From the NCBI GenBank assembly GCA_937896205.1, contig CALBNA010000118.1, positions 1 through 9,675 of the forward strand: a DNA stretch of 9,675 nt, read 5' to 3'. This DNA comes from an uncultured Campylobacter sp. (GTDB lineage Bacteria; Campylobacterota; Campylobacteria; Campylobacterales; Campylobacteraceae). Below the pieces are notes generated by a model that worked only from the letters and a program-made list of their open reading frames with translations, was not told where the DNA came from and ran no database searches. The position numbers were made by a program, and so were the translations under genes. Positions 1-7,001 of this stretch are shown piece after piece; positions within the stretch are counted from its first letter, which is position 1; each line of letters opens with the position of its first letter.

Positions 1-2157
1 TTTTTTTACCGCATTCATCGGCTCGGCGCTTTTTAGCTCGGTTTTTAGCTCTTCGATCTCGCCGCGCCAGGCTTTTGCGAGATTTAGCGCAGCTTTTGAG
101 CACACGGCCTCGATCCTGCGCACGCCCGCACTCACACCACCTTCTTTAGTGATAAAAAACGCTCCGATCTGGCTTAAATTTGCCACGTGCGTACCGCCGC
201 AAAGCTCCTTGCTGACCTCGCCGAAGCTTAGCACGCGCACCTTGTCGGCGTATTTTTCGCCAAATAGCGCAATCGCACCGCTGTTTTTGGCATCCTCGAC
301 ATCCATTATCTTTGTTTTTGCCGCGATACTCTCGGCGATTGCGCTATTGACAAAATTTTCGATCTTCGTTAGCTCCTCCGCCGTCACTGCCTTTGGATGC
401 GAGAAGTCAAATCTGAGTCTGTTTGCCTCGACGCTAGATCCGGCCTGTGCAATATGCGTTCCCAGCACGCTTCTAAGCGCGGCATGGAGTAGGTGCGTGG
501 CGCTGTGGTGGCGTGCGATCTCGGCTCTTTGCTCGCTTACTTTTAGCTTTACGGTATCGCCTATTTTAAGCTCTTTTTTAACCGCAACGTTTGATAAATT
601 TAGTCCGAAAAACTTCTGCGTATCTAGTACGTCGGCCGCACCTACGATCTCGCCGCTGTCGCCTGCCTGGCCGCCGCTTTGGGCGTAAAAAGGCGTCACG
701 TCAAACATCGCCCAGCCTTGCTCGCCCGCTTTTAAAATTTGAGTTTCTTTAAAGTCCTCGTCAAGCAGCGCTAAAACCTTGCTCGTGCGCTCAAGCTCCT
801 CGTAGCCGCTAAATTTATTTTCGCCGAATTTTTCTAAAAGCGCCTTAAAATCGCCCTTTGCGCTCTTGTCGCCGCTGCCTTTCCAAGCAGCCTTAGCGCG
901 CGCTTTTTGCTCGCTCATTAGCTCGTCAAATTTTGCTTCGTCTACTTTGAGTCCTTTTTCGCGTAGCATGTCGGCGGTAAGATCAAGCGGAAATCCGAAC
1001 GTATCGTAAAGCTTAAACGCAGCCTCGCCGCTAAAAATATCTTTCGTGCGCGCTAGCTCGCTCTCAAAAAGCTCTAGTCCGCTTGCGATCGTGGCTAAAA
1101 ATCTCTCTTCTTCGAGCCTGATTTGCTCTTTTACTGCCGCTTTTTTCTCGTTTAGGTAGGCGTAGTGACCGCCCATTAGCTCGCAGACTTTATCGACGAG
1201 ACGGTACATAAATGGTTCTCTGATTCCAAGCAGATATCCGTGTCTGATCGCGCGGCGCAGGATACGGCGAAGCACGTAGCCGCGGCCCTCTTTATCAAAT
1301 GTAGTGCCTTGAGCCAGCAGGAAAGTCACAGAGCGGATGTGGTCGCTGATGACGCGGTAGCTAGCGCCGCTCTCGTAAGCGTAAGGCTTGCCGCAAAGCT
1401 TTGCGACTTCTTCGATAAGAGGCATAAAAAGCGAGCTATCGTAGTTGCTAAATTTGCCTTCCATTATCGCCGTGACGCGCTCAAGCCCCATGCCGGTGTC
1501 GATGCTAGGTTTTGGTAGCGGAGTTAGCTTGCCGTCGCTACTGCGCTCGTGCTGCATAAAGACTAGGTTCCAAATTTCAAGAAATCTGTCGCCGTCGCCG
1601 CCCATGTAGTCCTCAGGCGTGTTAAAGTGCTCGCCGCCCTGGTCATAAAAGATCTCCGAGCACGGTCCGCACGGTCCCGTATCGCCCATCTGCCAGAAGT
1701 TATCGTGATCTCCGAATCTATAAATGCGCTCCTTTGCTATATGCTGCTCCCATAGCACAAACGCCTCATCGTCGCTCTCGTGAACGGTCACGTATAGGCG
1801 GTCTTTGGGTAGTTTTAGCACCTGCGTGACGAACTCCCACGCATATGCGATCGCGTCTTTTTTGAAGTACTCGCCGAAGCTAAAGTTTCCAAGCATCTCA
1901 AAAAACGTGTGGTGGCGCGCGGTGTAGCCGACGTTGTCTAGGTCGTTGTGCTTGCCGCCTGCGCGGATGCAGGTCTGACAGCTCGTGCGGATCGGTGGGG
2001 TAGGGCGCGGTACTTCGCCGGTAAAAATGCTCTTAAACGGTACCATGCCGGCATTTGTAAAAAGCAGCGTAGCGTCGTTTGGCACTAGCGGCGCGGACGG
2101 AATGATCTCGTGACCTTTGCTTGCAAAAAAATTTAAATAAGCCTCTCTAATATCCAT
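1..2157 (-). CDS. alaS: Alanyl-tRNA synthetase, C-terminus cut off by the contig end
   Basis: Cytoplasmic class II synthetase that charges tRNA-Ala with alanine and clears mischarged Ser/Gly-tRNA. The open frame has 719 codons without a stop and runs off the left edge. The full protein is usually about 850 residues, so the C-Ala oligomerisation domain is missing. Visible in order: the N-terminal catalytic core (starts [23 protein letters not shown] near 31-42); motif 2 region [18 protein letters not shown] (about 81-98); motif 3 GLERV (224-228); the editing domain with HSATH (H551, H555) and CGGTH (C653, H657), the four zinc ligands of the AlaRS/AlaX family. All key residues are present, so it should be active. 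The start is the ATG at 2157, with AGGA seven bases upstream. It is divergent from the oxidoreductase-hemH operon. No internal frameshift was noticed. Confidence 0.97.
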   Translation of the reverse strand, partial: MDIREAYLNFFASKGHEIIPSAPLVPNDATLLFTNAGMVPFKSIFTGEVPRPTPPIRTSCQTCIRAGGKHNDLDNVGYTARHHTFFEMLGNFSFGEYFKKDAIAYAWEFVTQVLKLPKDRLYVTVHESDDEAFVLWEQHIAKERIYRFGDHDNFWQMGDTGPCGPCSEIFYDQGGEHFNTPEDYMGGDGDRFLEIWNLVFMQHERSSDGKLTPLPKPSIDTGMGLERVTAIMEGKFSNYDSSLFMPLIEEVAKLCGKPYAYESGASYRVISDHIRSVTFLLAQGTTFDKEGRGYVLRRILRRAIRHGYLLGIREPFMYRLVDKVCELMGGHYAYLNEKKAAVKEQIRLEEERFLATIASGLELFESELARTKDIFSGEAAFKLYDTFGFPLDLTADMLREKGLKVDEAKFDELMSEQKARAKAAWKGSGDKSAKGDFKALLEKFGENKFSGYEELERTSKVLALLDEDFKETQILKAGEQGWAMFDVTPFYAQSGGQAGDSGEIVGAADVLDTQKFFGLNLSNVAVKKELKIGDTVKLKVSEQRAEIARHHSATHLLHAALRSVLGTHIAQAGSSVEANRLRFDFSHPKAVTAEELTKIENFVNSAIAESIAAKTKIMDVEDAKNSGAIALFGEKYADKVRVLSFGEVSKELCGGTHVANLSQIGAFFITKEGGVSAGVRRIEAVCSKAALNLAKAWRGEIEELKTELKSAEPMNAVKK

Positions 2158-2164
2158 CGTTTTT

Positions 2165-2168
2165 TCCT
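2165..2168 (-). promoter_or_regulatory. Ribosome binding site of alaS
   Basis: Reading the minus strand, AGGA lies seven bases before the ATG at 2157. This supports MDIREAY as the true N-terminus. Confidence 0.7.
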
Positions 2169-2192
2169 GATTAAAGTTTTAAAATAGGGCTG

Positions 2193-2201
2193 ATTTTAGC
2201 A
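2193..2201 (-). promoter_or_regulatory. Probable alaS promoter, extended -10
   Basis: The minus strand reads TGCTAAAAT, a TGN extension directly before a TAAAAT -10 box. This is the usual shape of the housekeeping sigma promoter in Campylobacter and Helicobacter, where a -35 box is often absent. The predicted transcript would start near 2186 and have a leader of about 30 bases. Confidence 0.55.
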
Positions 2202-2295
2202 TAAATTTAATAAAACTTGTTTGAGACCCGCTATAAAAAGGCGTCGGTAAAATTTAAAAATAGCTCGCATTATCCGTTTAATTACTATTTTTGAC

Positions 2296-2301
2296 TATAA
2301 T
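2296..2301 (+). promoter_or_regulatory. Probable promoter of the oxidoreductase-hemH operon
   Basis: A perfect TATAAT -10 box sits about 34 bases before the ATG at 2336, preceded by T-rich sequence (ATTTTTGAC). Transcription would begin near 2308. The box lies inside the 15-codon extension that starts at the TTG at 2291, which argues against that upstream start. Confidence 0.6.
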
Positions 2302-2335
2302 TGCCCAAAAAACATTAAAATTTGGAAAAAAGATT

Positions 2336-3196
2336 ATGAAAAAAAGAGTTGCGATAATAGGATTTGGAAACGACGCGAAGCACTACTATAACGAGCTTCG
2401 TCGCTCCGAACACTTCGAGCTGGCGGCGATTTTTGACGGCGTTAAAAATAGCGAAATTTGCGGACGGATTCCTTTTTACGATAATATAAACGACCTTTTG
2501 GACTCCGTGCGCATCGACGCTCTTATCGTCACTGATACGCACAAATATCTAAATTTGATACCTAAATGCCTAAATTTTATAAAATTTATCATGCTTGATC
2601 CTTGGCTTTGCAAATCAGGCGAGATAAGAGAGTTAAAATACTGCTTTAAATCCCAAAATATAGGCGCTTACGTGGCTTTTATAGATAGATTTAATCCCGT
2701 TATCGCCTCTATAAAAAAAGAACTTGCCAAAGAAAAAGATATTTTTTCGATAAATATCGCTCGCGGCTTTAATAAAGGCGTAAATTTGCAGCTTGAAATT
2801 TTACAAAACATCGATGTTGCAAGATATATAACCGGTAGCGAGATAATCTTTAGCAATAAAATTTCAATCCAAAACGACGATAAAAGAAGCGAAACCGACT
2901 CGCTTTTTCAGCTTAAATTTAAAAACCAGACGTTAGCTAGTATCCACAACTCAAAGCGCTTTAAAGCAGAACGCTTTACGATCGAATTTGCCGCGAACGG
3001 TGGAGTTTATTTCGGCGATATGCTGGGCCTTAAGCTAAACAAATACACACTTGACGGGCAGCAAAATTTGAAAGTTTACAGCGACGTTTCGCCGATTAAA
3101 GCGCTACTAAACGAGTTTTATCAAGCCTGCTGCGGCACAAAAAGTGATCTAAGCACACTCGAAGATGCGCTAAAGGCTCAGGAGATTTGCGAATGA
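2336..3196 (+). CDS. Gfo/Idh/MocA-like oxidoreductase, catalytic motifs degenerate
   Basis: Predicted cytoplasmic protein of 286 residues with an N-terminal Rossmann fold. RVAIIGFGNDAKHYY (4-18) is the dinucleotide-binding turn, and a sheet strand IDALIVTDTHKY follows at 60-71. RFNP (118-121) and IDVARYITGSEI (159-170) match conserved positions of the Gfo/Idh/MocA family. Two catalytic signatures look lost. The EKP motif is replaced by LDPW (87-90), removing the usual lysine, and the His before the I-D of the C-terminal domain is Gln (LQNID, 156-160). Members are commonly about 330 residues, so this one is short. The start is the ATG at 2336, preceded by GGAAAAAAG; the TTG at 2291 overlaps the promoter. 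Its stop overlaps the hemH start (ATGA). From memory, C. jejuni has a putative oxidoreductase next to hemH and near alaS. The substrate is unknown. Confidence 0.8.
   Translation: MKKRVAIIGFGNDAKHYYNELRRSEHFELAAIFDGVKNSEICGRIPFYDNINDLLDSVRIDALIVTDTHKYLNLIPKCLNFIKFIMLDPWLCKSGEIRELKYCFKSQNIGAYVAFIDRFNPVIASIKKELAKEKDIFSINIARGFNKGVNLQLEILQNIDVARYITGSEIIFSNKISIQNDDKRSETDSLFQLKFKNQTLASIHNSKRFKAERFTIEFAANGGVYFGDMLGLKLNKYTLDGQQNLKVYSDVSPIKALLNEFYQACCGTKSDLSTLEDALKAQEICE
3180..3185 (+). promoter_or_regulatory. Ribosome binding site of hemH, inside the preceding gene
   Basis: AGGAGA ends seven bases before the ATG at 3193. It sits in the last codons of the oxidoreductase and selects this ATG over the TTG at 3187, which is far too close to it. 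Confidence 0.7.
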
Positions 3197-4125
3197 GGCT
3201 TATTTTGCTACTAAATATGGGTGGACCAAACGACCTTAGCGAGGTTGGGGTTTTTTTAAAAAATATGTTTAACGACCCGTATATCTTGGGGATAAAAAGC
3301 CCGATTTTGCGCAAATTCGTGGCATTTATGATAACTAGCTCGCGCCTAAAAACTGCGCAAAATAACTACCGCCAAATCGGCGGCAAGTCGCCTATCTGCG
3401 AGCTTACGGCGAGGTTGTGCGGTAAAATTTCGCATTTTTTAGACGATGATACGGCGGTAGCTTTTGCTATGAACTACACGCCGCCTTTTGCGAAGGATGT
3501 TTTGGCTGAGTTTACGGAGGCTTCGGAGATCGTCGTTTTTCCTCTCTATCCGCACCATTCGTTTACGACCGTAACGTCTAGTATAAGCGACTTTGAAAAG
3601 GCACGGGCCGAGCTAAATTTAAAGGCGAAAGTAAAAATCGTCGAGCCGTTTTTTGAGGATGAGAGATATAACGAGGTCATCGCGGACGACATCGAAAAAG
3701 CTGCGCGTAATCTAAACTCAGGCGAGATAACGCTGGTATTTTCGGCTCACTCTTTGCCGCAAAAGATGATCGATGCGGGCGACGTTTATGAGGAGCATGT
3801 CAAGCGTCACGTTCAAATTTTAACCGAAATTTTGGAAAAGCGAGGAGTTAAATTTAAGCAAATTTTGCTCGCATACCAGTCAAAGCTAGGCCCCGTAAAG
3901 TGGCTCGAACCATCGCTAAATCAGGCATTGGCTGAGTTAAAAGACAAAAAAGCGCTCGTTTATCCGATCTCGTTTTGTATCGATAACTCTGAAACCGTTT
4001 TTGAGCTGTCAAAGGAATTTCGCCATATCGCAGACGAGCTAAAATTTGATTTTTACGACGTTGTAGACTGTCCAAACGATAATGAAAAATTTGCTAAATT
4101 TATCGCAGATAGAGCTAAGGAATAA
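3193..4125 (+). CDS. hemH: Ferrochelatase
   Basis: Inserts ferrous iron into protoporphyrin IX, the last step of protohaem synthesis. The protein has 310 residues, normal for the bacterial family. Visible landmarks: the N-terminal LLLNMGGP (5-12); FPLYPHHS (116-123); the catalytic FSAHSLP signature with H186; YQSKLGPVKWLEPS (228-241); and SFCIDNSETVFEL (260-272) with E267 at the second metal/proton-path position. In most ferrochelatases the residue after D264 is His; here it is Asn, a departure I also associate with Campylobacter relatives. The ATG overlaps the upstream stop codon (ATGA) and has AGGAGA seven bases before it, so translation is probably coupled to the oxidoreductase. A small unknown gene follows after 40 bp. 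Haem feeds the cytochromes of a respiratory, microaerophilic or anaerobic life style. Confidence 0.96.
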   Translation: MRLILLLNMGGPNDLSEVGVFLKNMFNDPYILGIKSPILRKFVAFMITSSRLKTAQNNYRQIGGKSPICELTARLCGKISHFLDDDTAVAFAMNYTPPFAKDVLAEFTEASEIVVFPLYPHHSFTTVTSSISDFEKARAELNLKAKVKIVEPFFEDERYNEVIADDIEKAARNLNSGEITLVFSAHSLPQKMIDAGDVYEEHVKRHVQILTEILEKRGVKFKQILLAYQSKLGPVKWLEPSLNQALAELKDKKALVYPISFCIDNSETVFELSKEFRHIADELKFDFYDVVDCPNDNEKFAKFIADRAKE

Positions 4126-4153
4126 AATTTGCTTGCGATAATGTATCTTTTAT

Positions 4154-4159
4154 AAAGGA
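4154..4159 (+). promoter_or_regulatory. Ribosome binding site of the small helical-protein gene
   Basis: AAAGGA lies six bases before the ATG at 4166. Together with a 40-bp gap lacking an obvious terminator, this supports a translated gene in the hemH operon. Confidence 0.65.
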
Positions 4160-4165
4160 TGCGAA

Positions 4166-4621
4166 ATGACGATCGAAGAGCAAAAATTTATCCAAAAGAT
4201 TTTGGCCGAGCTTGCGCAAAAAGTTGCTGAAAAGAGTGCAAAAGCAGCAAAAGAGGGCGACTTTGAACAGGAGCTCAAAAAAGCTACCGTGCAGGTAAAA
4301 ACCTCCAAAGAGCCTGATGTAGAGGGGTTTAAAAGAACCCTTGCCGAGCTTGGAGCGGCTGGATTTTTATCGCAGATGAACGAACAAAAAATCCAGGAAA
4401 AACTAAGGGTCAAAAAAGAGGAGCTGATGGAGGCTCTAGGGCTAAATACCGATATGAAAAAAAGCCTAAGAGATGAGCTTGAAACCGTACTGGACGATCT
4501 TTTGACCAAATACGAAAAGGAGCTACGAGCTAGTTTGCAAAGCAACTCCTTGCTAGAAAAACAGCAAGCCTTACAAAATAAAAATCCGTCAATGCTGGGC
4601 ACGGTTTTGGGTATCGTATAA
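4166..4621 (+). CDS. Conserved-looking small charged helical protein, function unknown
   Basis: I do not recognise a family. The 151-residue product has no signal peptide and no membrane segment. It is rich in Lys, Glu, Ala and Leu, lacks Cys and Trp, and contains long stretches expected to be helix or coiled coil (about 3-50 and 74-134). The middle (about 50-70) is less helical, with EPDVEGF followed by a small Gly/Ala-rich turn (LGAAGFL). The C-terminus is more hydrophobic (PSMLGTVLGIV). A good ribosome binding site and frame continuity after hemH say it is a real gene, probably the last of the operon. An antisense frame of similar length (4150-4602) has no comparable support. A cytoplasmic scaffold or partner protein is possible, but nothing in the sequence proves a role. 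Confidence 0.75.
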   Translation: MTIEEQKFIQKILAELAQKVAEKSAKAAKEGDFEQELKKATVQVKTSKEPDVEGFKRTLAELGAAGFLSQMNEQKIQEKLRVKKEELMEALGLNTDMKKSLRDELETVLDDLLTKYEKELRASLQSNSLLEKQQALQNKNPSMLGTVLGIV

Positions 4622-4965
4622 ATTTGGTGTAGTTTTAAGTCGCGGCAAGCTGGCGGGGAAATTTGGGCTTGATGCCTAGTGGTTAAAGTCTTAGAAGCTT
4701 GACGAGGCTAAATTTGCATGTTTTGAGTGTGGTTGCTTATAGGATTTTTGGAATTCATATAAAATGGCTATTTTCTCTTACAATCATCAAATTAAAAAAT
4801 AGCTTTTCAAATTTGATCTTGCTAAATTAAACAATCTTGTATTTAAAACTACCTATTGGTGTTACACAAATTTGCATATCATTAAAATTTAAGCAATGCG
4901 TCGCGAAGTCGGTGATAAATGATTGAAATTTGATTGGTGGTTTTGTGTATTTAAAAAAGTAAGAA
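4622..4965. other. Convergent intergenic region without a gene, rich in AAATTTG
   Basis: No open frame with a ribosome binding site was found here on either strand; the longest that caught the eye is a 12-codon ATG frame at 4765. The stretch lies between the 3' ends of the plus-strand hemH operon and the minus-strand hpf. It carries AAATTTG at 4620, 4659, 4710, 4809, 4868 and 4926, all on the plus strand, with a seventh at 4986 just beyond. An AT-rich inverted repeat lies at 4766-4804. No tRNA-like fold or small-RNA promoter was convincing. Confidence 0.6.
4766..4804 (+). repeat. Inverted repeat, weak candidate terminator for the hemH operon
   Basis: GCTATTTT (4767-4774) can pair with AAAATAGC (4796-4803) across a 21-base loop, with a G-U pair extending the stem. 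TTTT follows at 4804-4807. The stem is AT-rich and the loop is large, so it would be a poor intrinsic terminator. It lies about 145 bases after the last stop codon. Confidence 0.25.
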
Positions 4966-4985
4966 GGCGAGAGTTTATCTCGCCT
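4951..4985 (-). terminator. Rho-independent terminator of hpf
   Basis: AGGCGAGA (4965-4972) and TCTCGCCT (4978-4985) form a perfect 8-bp stem with a 5-base loop. Reading the minus strand, the stem is followed by TCTTACTTTTTTAA. It begins eight bases after the hpf stop codon. There is no T-run on the plus-strand side, so it works mainly for hpf. Confidence 0.75.
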
Positions 4986-4993
4986 AAATTTGA

Positions 4994-5527
4994 TTAATAA
5001 AGTCCAAATTTGCCGTCAGAGCGTTTGTAGATCACGCGCATTTTGGCATCCATATCGTTAAATACGTAAAACTGCGCATCGCTATCTTTTAGCTTTTGCA
5101 TAGCCTCTTCGATTTCTAGGGGCTTATATAGCTCAAGCTCCATAGGGATTATCTCATCTACCTCGCCATCGTTTATATGTTCGTCGGCGATCGCAGCTCT
5201 AACCGCTTTGCCGTCGTCTTTATTTTTGACGGTGGTGTTTTTGTCGTGCTCGCGGCGAAGTACTTTTGATGCGCGCTCAAGCGCAAGATCAACTGCGGCG
5301 TATAGATCTTTATCTTTGTGACGGATTACGATCGTGTCTTTTTTTGCCAAATTTAGCGCAAATTCTACGCTAAAGCCTTTTTTGCCGTTTTTTTCGTCCG
5401 CTGAAACTACGCAGCGACCTGAAATTATATCCAGTCCGTATTTGTTAAGCGCATCAAATGCGTTTTCTATGTGCTGTTTGATTGGGTCCGTTAGGTCAAA
5501 TTGTTTACCTACGATGCTTAGATTCAT
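4994..5527 (-). CDS. hpf: Long-form ribosome hibernation promoting factor (HPF/RaiA family)
   Basis: Binds the 30S decoding site of idle ribosomes and pairs them into inactive 100S dimers in stationary phase. The product has 177 residues, the size of the long form. The N-terminal ribosome-binding domain covers about 1-100: NLSIVGKQFDLTDPIKQHIE, then KKDTIVIRHKDKDLYAAVDLALERASKVLRR. A charged linker rich in Asp, Asn and Lys follows. The C-terminal dimerisation domain is about 123-177: IIPMELELYKPLEIEEAM, then FYVFNDMDAKMRVIYKRSDGKFGLY, ending in the typical DG-x-x-GL. Two ATG codons stand in tandem. AAAGGAG (5533-5539) is five bases from the second (5527) but only two from the first (5530), so I use 5527. 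It has its own extended -10 promoter and a strong terminator. It lies 51 bp downstream of the pseudopilin operon on the same strand, so some read-through is possible. Confidence 0.94.
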   Translation of the reverse strand: MNLSIVGKQFDLTDPIKQHIENAFDALNKYGLDIISGRCVVSADEKNGKKGFSVEFALNLAKKDTIVIRHKDKDLYAAVDLALERASKVLRREHDKNTTVKNKDDGKAVRAAIADEHINDGEVDEIIPMELELYKPLEIEEAMQKLKDSDAQFYVFNDMDAKMRVIYKRSDGKFGLY

Positions 5528-5532
5528 CATCT

Positions 5533-5539
5533 CTCCTTT
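5533..5539 (-). promoter_or_regulatory. Strong ribosome binding site that decides the hpf start
   Basis: The minus strand reads AAAGGAG five bases before the ATG at 5527. For the neighbouring ATG at 5530 the spacing would be only two bases, too short for efficient initiation. Confidence 0.7.
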
Positions 5540-5555
5540 ACGTTAAAGTGCTAAC

Positions 5556-5564
5556 ATTATAGCA
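5556..5564 (-). promoter_or_regulatory. hpf promoter, extended -10
   Basis: The minus strand reads TGCTATAAT, an extended -10 with a perfect TATAAT. It lies in the 51-bp space between the last pseudopilin gene and hpf. The transcript would start near 5549, about 22 bases before the start codon. The box sits inside a short GCTA/TAGC inverted repeat. Confidence 0.65.
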
Positions 5565-5578
5565 TATAAAGTATTATT

Positions 5579-6058
5579 TTAGAGCTTTTGAATCGTGCGT
5601 CTGTGAATTCTTATCGGCGGGACATTGGCATTTGCTGACCTAACGACTACGTCTAATATAACCGTTCCGGCGGATGCTGCTGTAGATATCGGGATTACCG
5701 CCGTACCTCTACCGGCAGTACCGTCACAAGCTCCTATAGTGCCAAATACCCTGTTTATGGTTACTCTGATATCAAATAAGGATGTGTTTTGGGCTCCGGT
5801 AGGATAAAACGTTTGCGGGACTATCACCGCATTTTCGTCTAAGCTTGCACAGTTTGCCGCTTGCGTAAAATCCACCCGCAGGAGGTTAAAAATAGCTATT
5901 TCTGTAGCGCCCTGAGCCAGAAGTTCAGCTTGTTCTCGTAAAAAAATATGAGTGGTTTGTCTTGCTGTAGTCGCCGAGATATTTAATGAAAACATGCCTA
6001 AAGTAGCAATTAAAACTATAAAAATAATCGCAGTAACTAAACTAAAACCTTTTCTCAT
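5579..6058 (-). CDS. MshP-like minor pseudopilin lacking Glu5
   Basis: Predicted inner-membrane or pilus-tip protein of 159 residues. It begins MRKGFSLVTAIIFIVLIATL: a short prepilin leader (cleavage expected after G4, giving an N-terminal Phe for methylation), then one membrane helix of about 20 residues. Position +5 of the mature protein is Thr, not the usual Glu. This is seen in tip pseudopilins such as GspK and, from memory, in MshP. REQAELLAQGATEIAIFNLL (41-60) resembles the helix of MshP/PilX-type proteins. It has two cysteines, C70 and C111. The start is the ATG at 6058, overlapping the preceding stop by one base (TAATG), with AAAGG ten bases upstream; an in-frame ATG at 6082 would bury the leader. 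It is the last gene of the cluster and is followed by hpf. The MshP assignment is inference from size, missing Glu5 and neighbours. Confidence 0.78.
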   Translation of the reverse strand: MRKGFSLVTAIIFIVLIATLGMFSLNISATTARQTTHIFLREQAELLAQGATEIAIFNLLRVDFTQAANCASLDENAVIVPQTFYPTGAQNTSLFDIRVTINRVFGTIGACDGTAGRGTAVIPISTAASAGTVILDVVVRSANANVPPIRIHRRTIQKL

Positions 6059-6996
6059 TAGTATATCGCCTTTGTTTTGCATACGGTAGTTTCCTCTTCG
6101 CCGTTACCAAGCGATCTGCCGGCATCTCTTATGCATAGCTTTAAAACCATGACATTATTGAGTTCTGTAAAATTAAATCTGGTTACATTTGTTGCTAGTA
6201 TATCCGAGCTTCCGTCATTGTATTCTTCTCCTGCCCATGGGCGAAAATTATAGTGAAGCAATAAGTTAAAATCTCCGTTAGCGCTAGCTTGACCAGGGAC
6301 TACTGCATAAGCGGTATGAAGTAGATAATACTGTTCGGAAATAAGTTGACCTCTATAATTTCTAATACTTAATACGGTGTCGGCGGTATCATTTGCAACC
6401 AAAGCTACAGACTGTGCGCTTGTGCGATTATAGCCAAAAGATGAATTTACATTTAGACCCGTACCTTTAAATATCAAACCTATATTTCCATTGTTTAAAC
6501 TAGCCCGTCCATTGGTAAGATCTCGTATGTTTTGATTTGCGGAAGCTGGATCGGTTTGTAAATTTTGCACTAAAAGCCTACTTCCAGGCGTTGATAGTTG
6601 TCCGCTGTTTGTTGCAGCGTTTTTTGCGGCGCTAGTATTTGGATTATTTAGGTCTATAAAGCCAGTCCAGCTACCGTCTTGAAAACTTTCGTAGCTATAG
6701 GTTATCCATTCAAGAATAGGATAGGTGCTATTTAGCCCCGCCCCACTCGTAGATACGAAAACTCCGTCTCCGTTGGCGGCCGGCCGCTTTCCTATCGTTG
6801 AGCCTCTAACGCGAATGGAAAGCCGTTTTGCAATTTGCTCTAAAACTAATTCGGTTTGCATTTCTAGAGTGTTTATAGCTCTACTTTGAAGATAATTTCT
6901 ATATATATTCAAGGTTATTTCCACCCCGGCATAGGATATTATTCCCATTATAACTATGACCATCATAAGTTCAATCAAGGTAAAGGCTTTTTTCAT
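6058..6996 (-). CDS. Minor pseudopilin, PilW/GspJ/MshO-like
   Basis: Predicted pilus or pseudopilus subunit of 312 residues. The N-terminus MKKAFTLIELMMVIVIMGII is a type IV prepilin leader with cleavage expected between A4 and F5 (Ala at -1, where Gly is more usual). It has the conserved mature Glu5 and a membrane helix. After it come an amphipathic helix with LEMQTELVLEQIAKRLSIRV (44-63), a long Asn/Ser/Gly-rich beta domain, and a C-terminal part with VTRFNFTELNNVMVLKLCIRD (271-291). Length and layout fit the large minor pseudopilins (GspJ, PilW, MshO). Two cysteines, C288 and C306, lie near the C-terminus. The start is the ATG at 6996, five bases after the preceding TAA; the GTG at 7008 would add an unlikely VIE extension. 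There is no strong ribosome binding site, which suggests coupling with the upstream gene. Confidence 0.83.
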   Translation of the reverse strand: MKKAFTLIELMMVIVIMGIISYAGVEITLNIYRNYLQSRAINTLEMQTELVLEQIAKRLSIRVRGSTIGKRPAANGDGVFVSTSGAGLNSTYPILEWITYSYESFQDGSWTGFIDLNNPNTSAAKNAATNSGQLSTPGSRLLVQNLQTDPASANQNIRDLTNGRASLNNGNIGLIFKGTGLNVNSSFGYNRTSAQSVALVANDTADTVLSIRNYRGQLISEQYYLLHTAYAVVPGQASANGDFNLLLHYNFRPWAGEEYNDGSSDILATNVTRFNFTELNNVMVLKLCIRDAGRSLGNGEEETTVCKTKAIY

Positions 6997-7001
6997 TTCT
7001 A

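Noticed and set aside
149..688. Open frame on the plus strand inside alaS, and similar ones at 1240-1518
   Set aside because: They are antisense to a continuous, motif-rich alaS frame and have no ribosome binding site or family features.
2291..2335. TTG start giving a 15-residue N-terminal extension of the oxidoreductase
   Set aside because: The TTG sits on the TATAAT promoter box and lacks a ribosome binding site. The ATG at 2336 directly precedes the Rossmann strand.
4150..4602. 150-codon open frame antisense to the small helical-protein gene
   Set aside because: It is the low-complexity Ser/Phe/Leu complement of a Lys/Glu/Leu-rich gene. The plus-strand frame has the ribosome binding site and the operon context.
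4643..4676. Possible hairpin GGCAAGC with GCTTGATGCC as terminator of the hemH operon
   Set aside because: The pairing needs a bulge and there is no T-run after it on the plus strand.
6776..6787. 12-bp all-GC palindrome GCGGCCGGCCGC within an AT-rich pilin gene
   Set aside because: A palindrome of this length is expected about twice in 10 kb by chance, and it encodes ordinary RPAA residues. No matching copies were seen elsewhere in the window.
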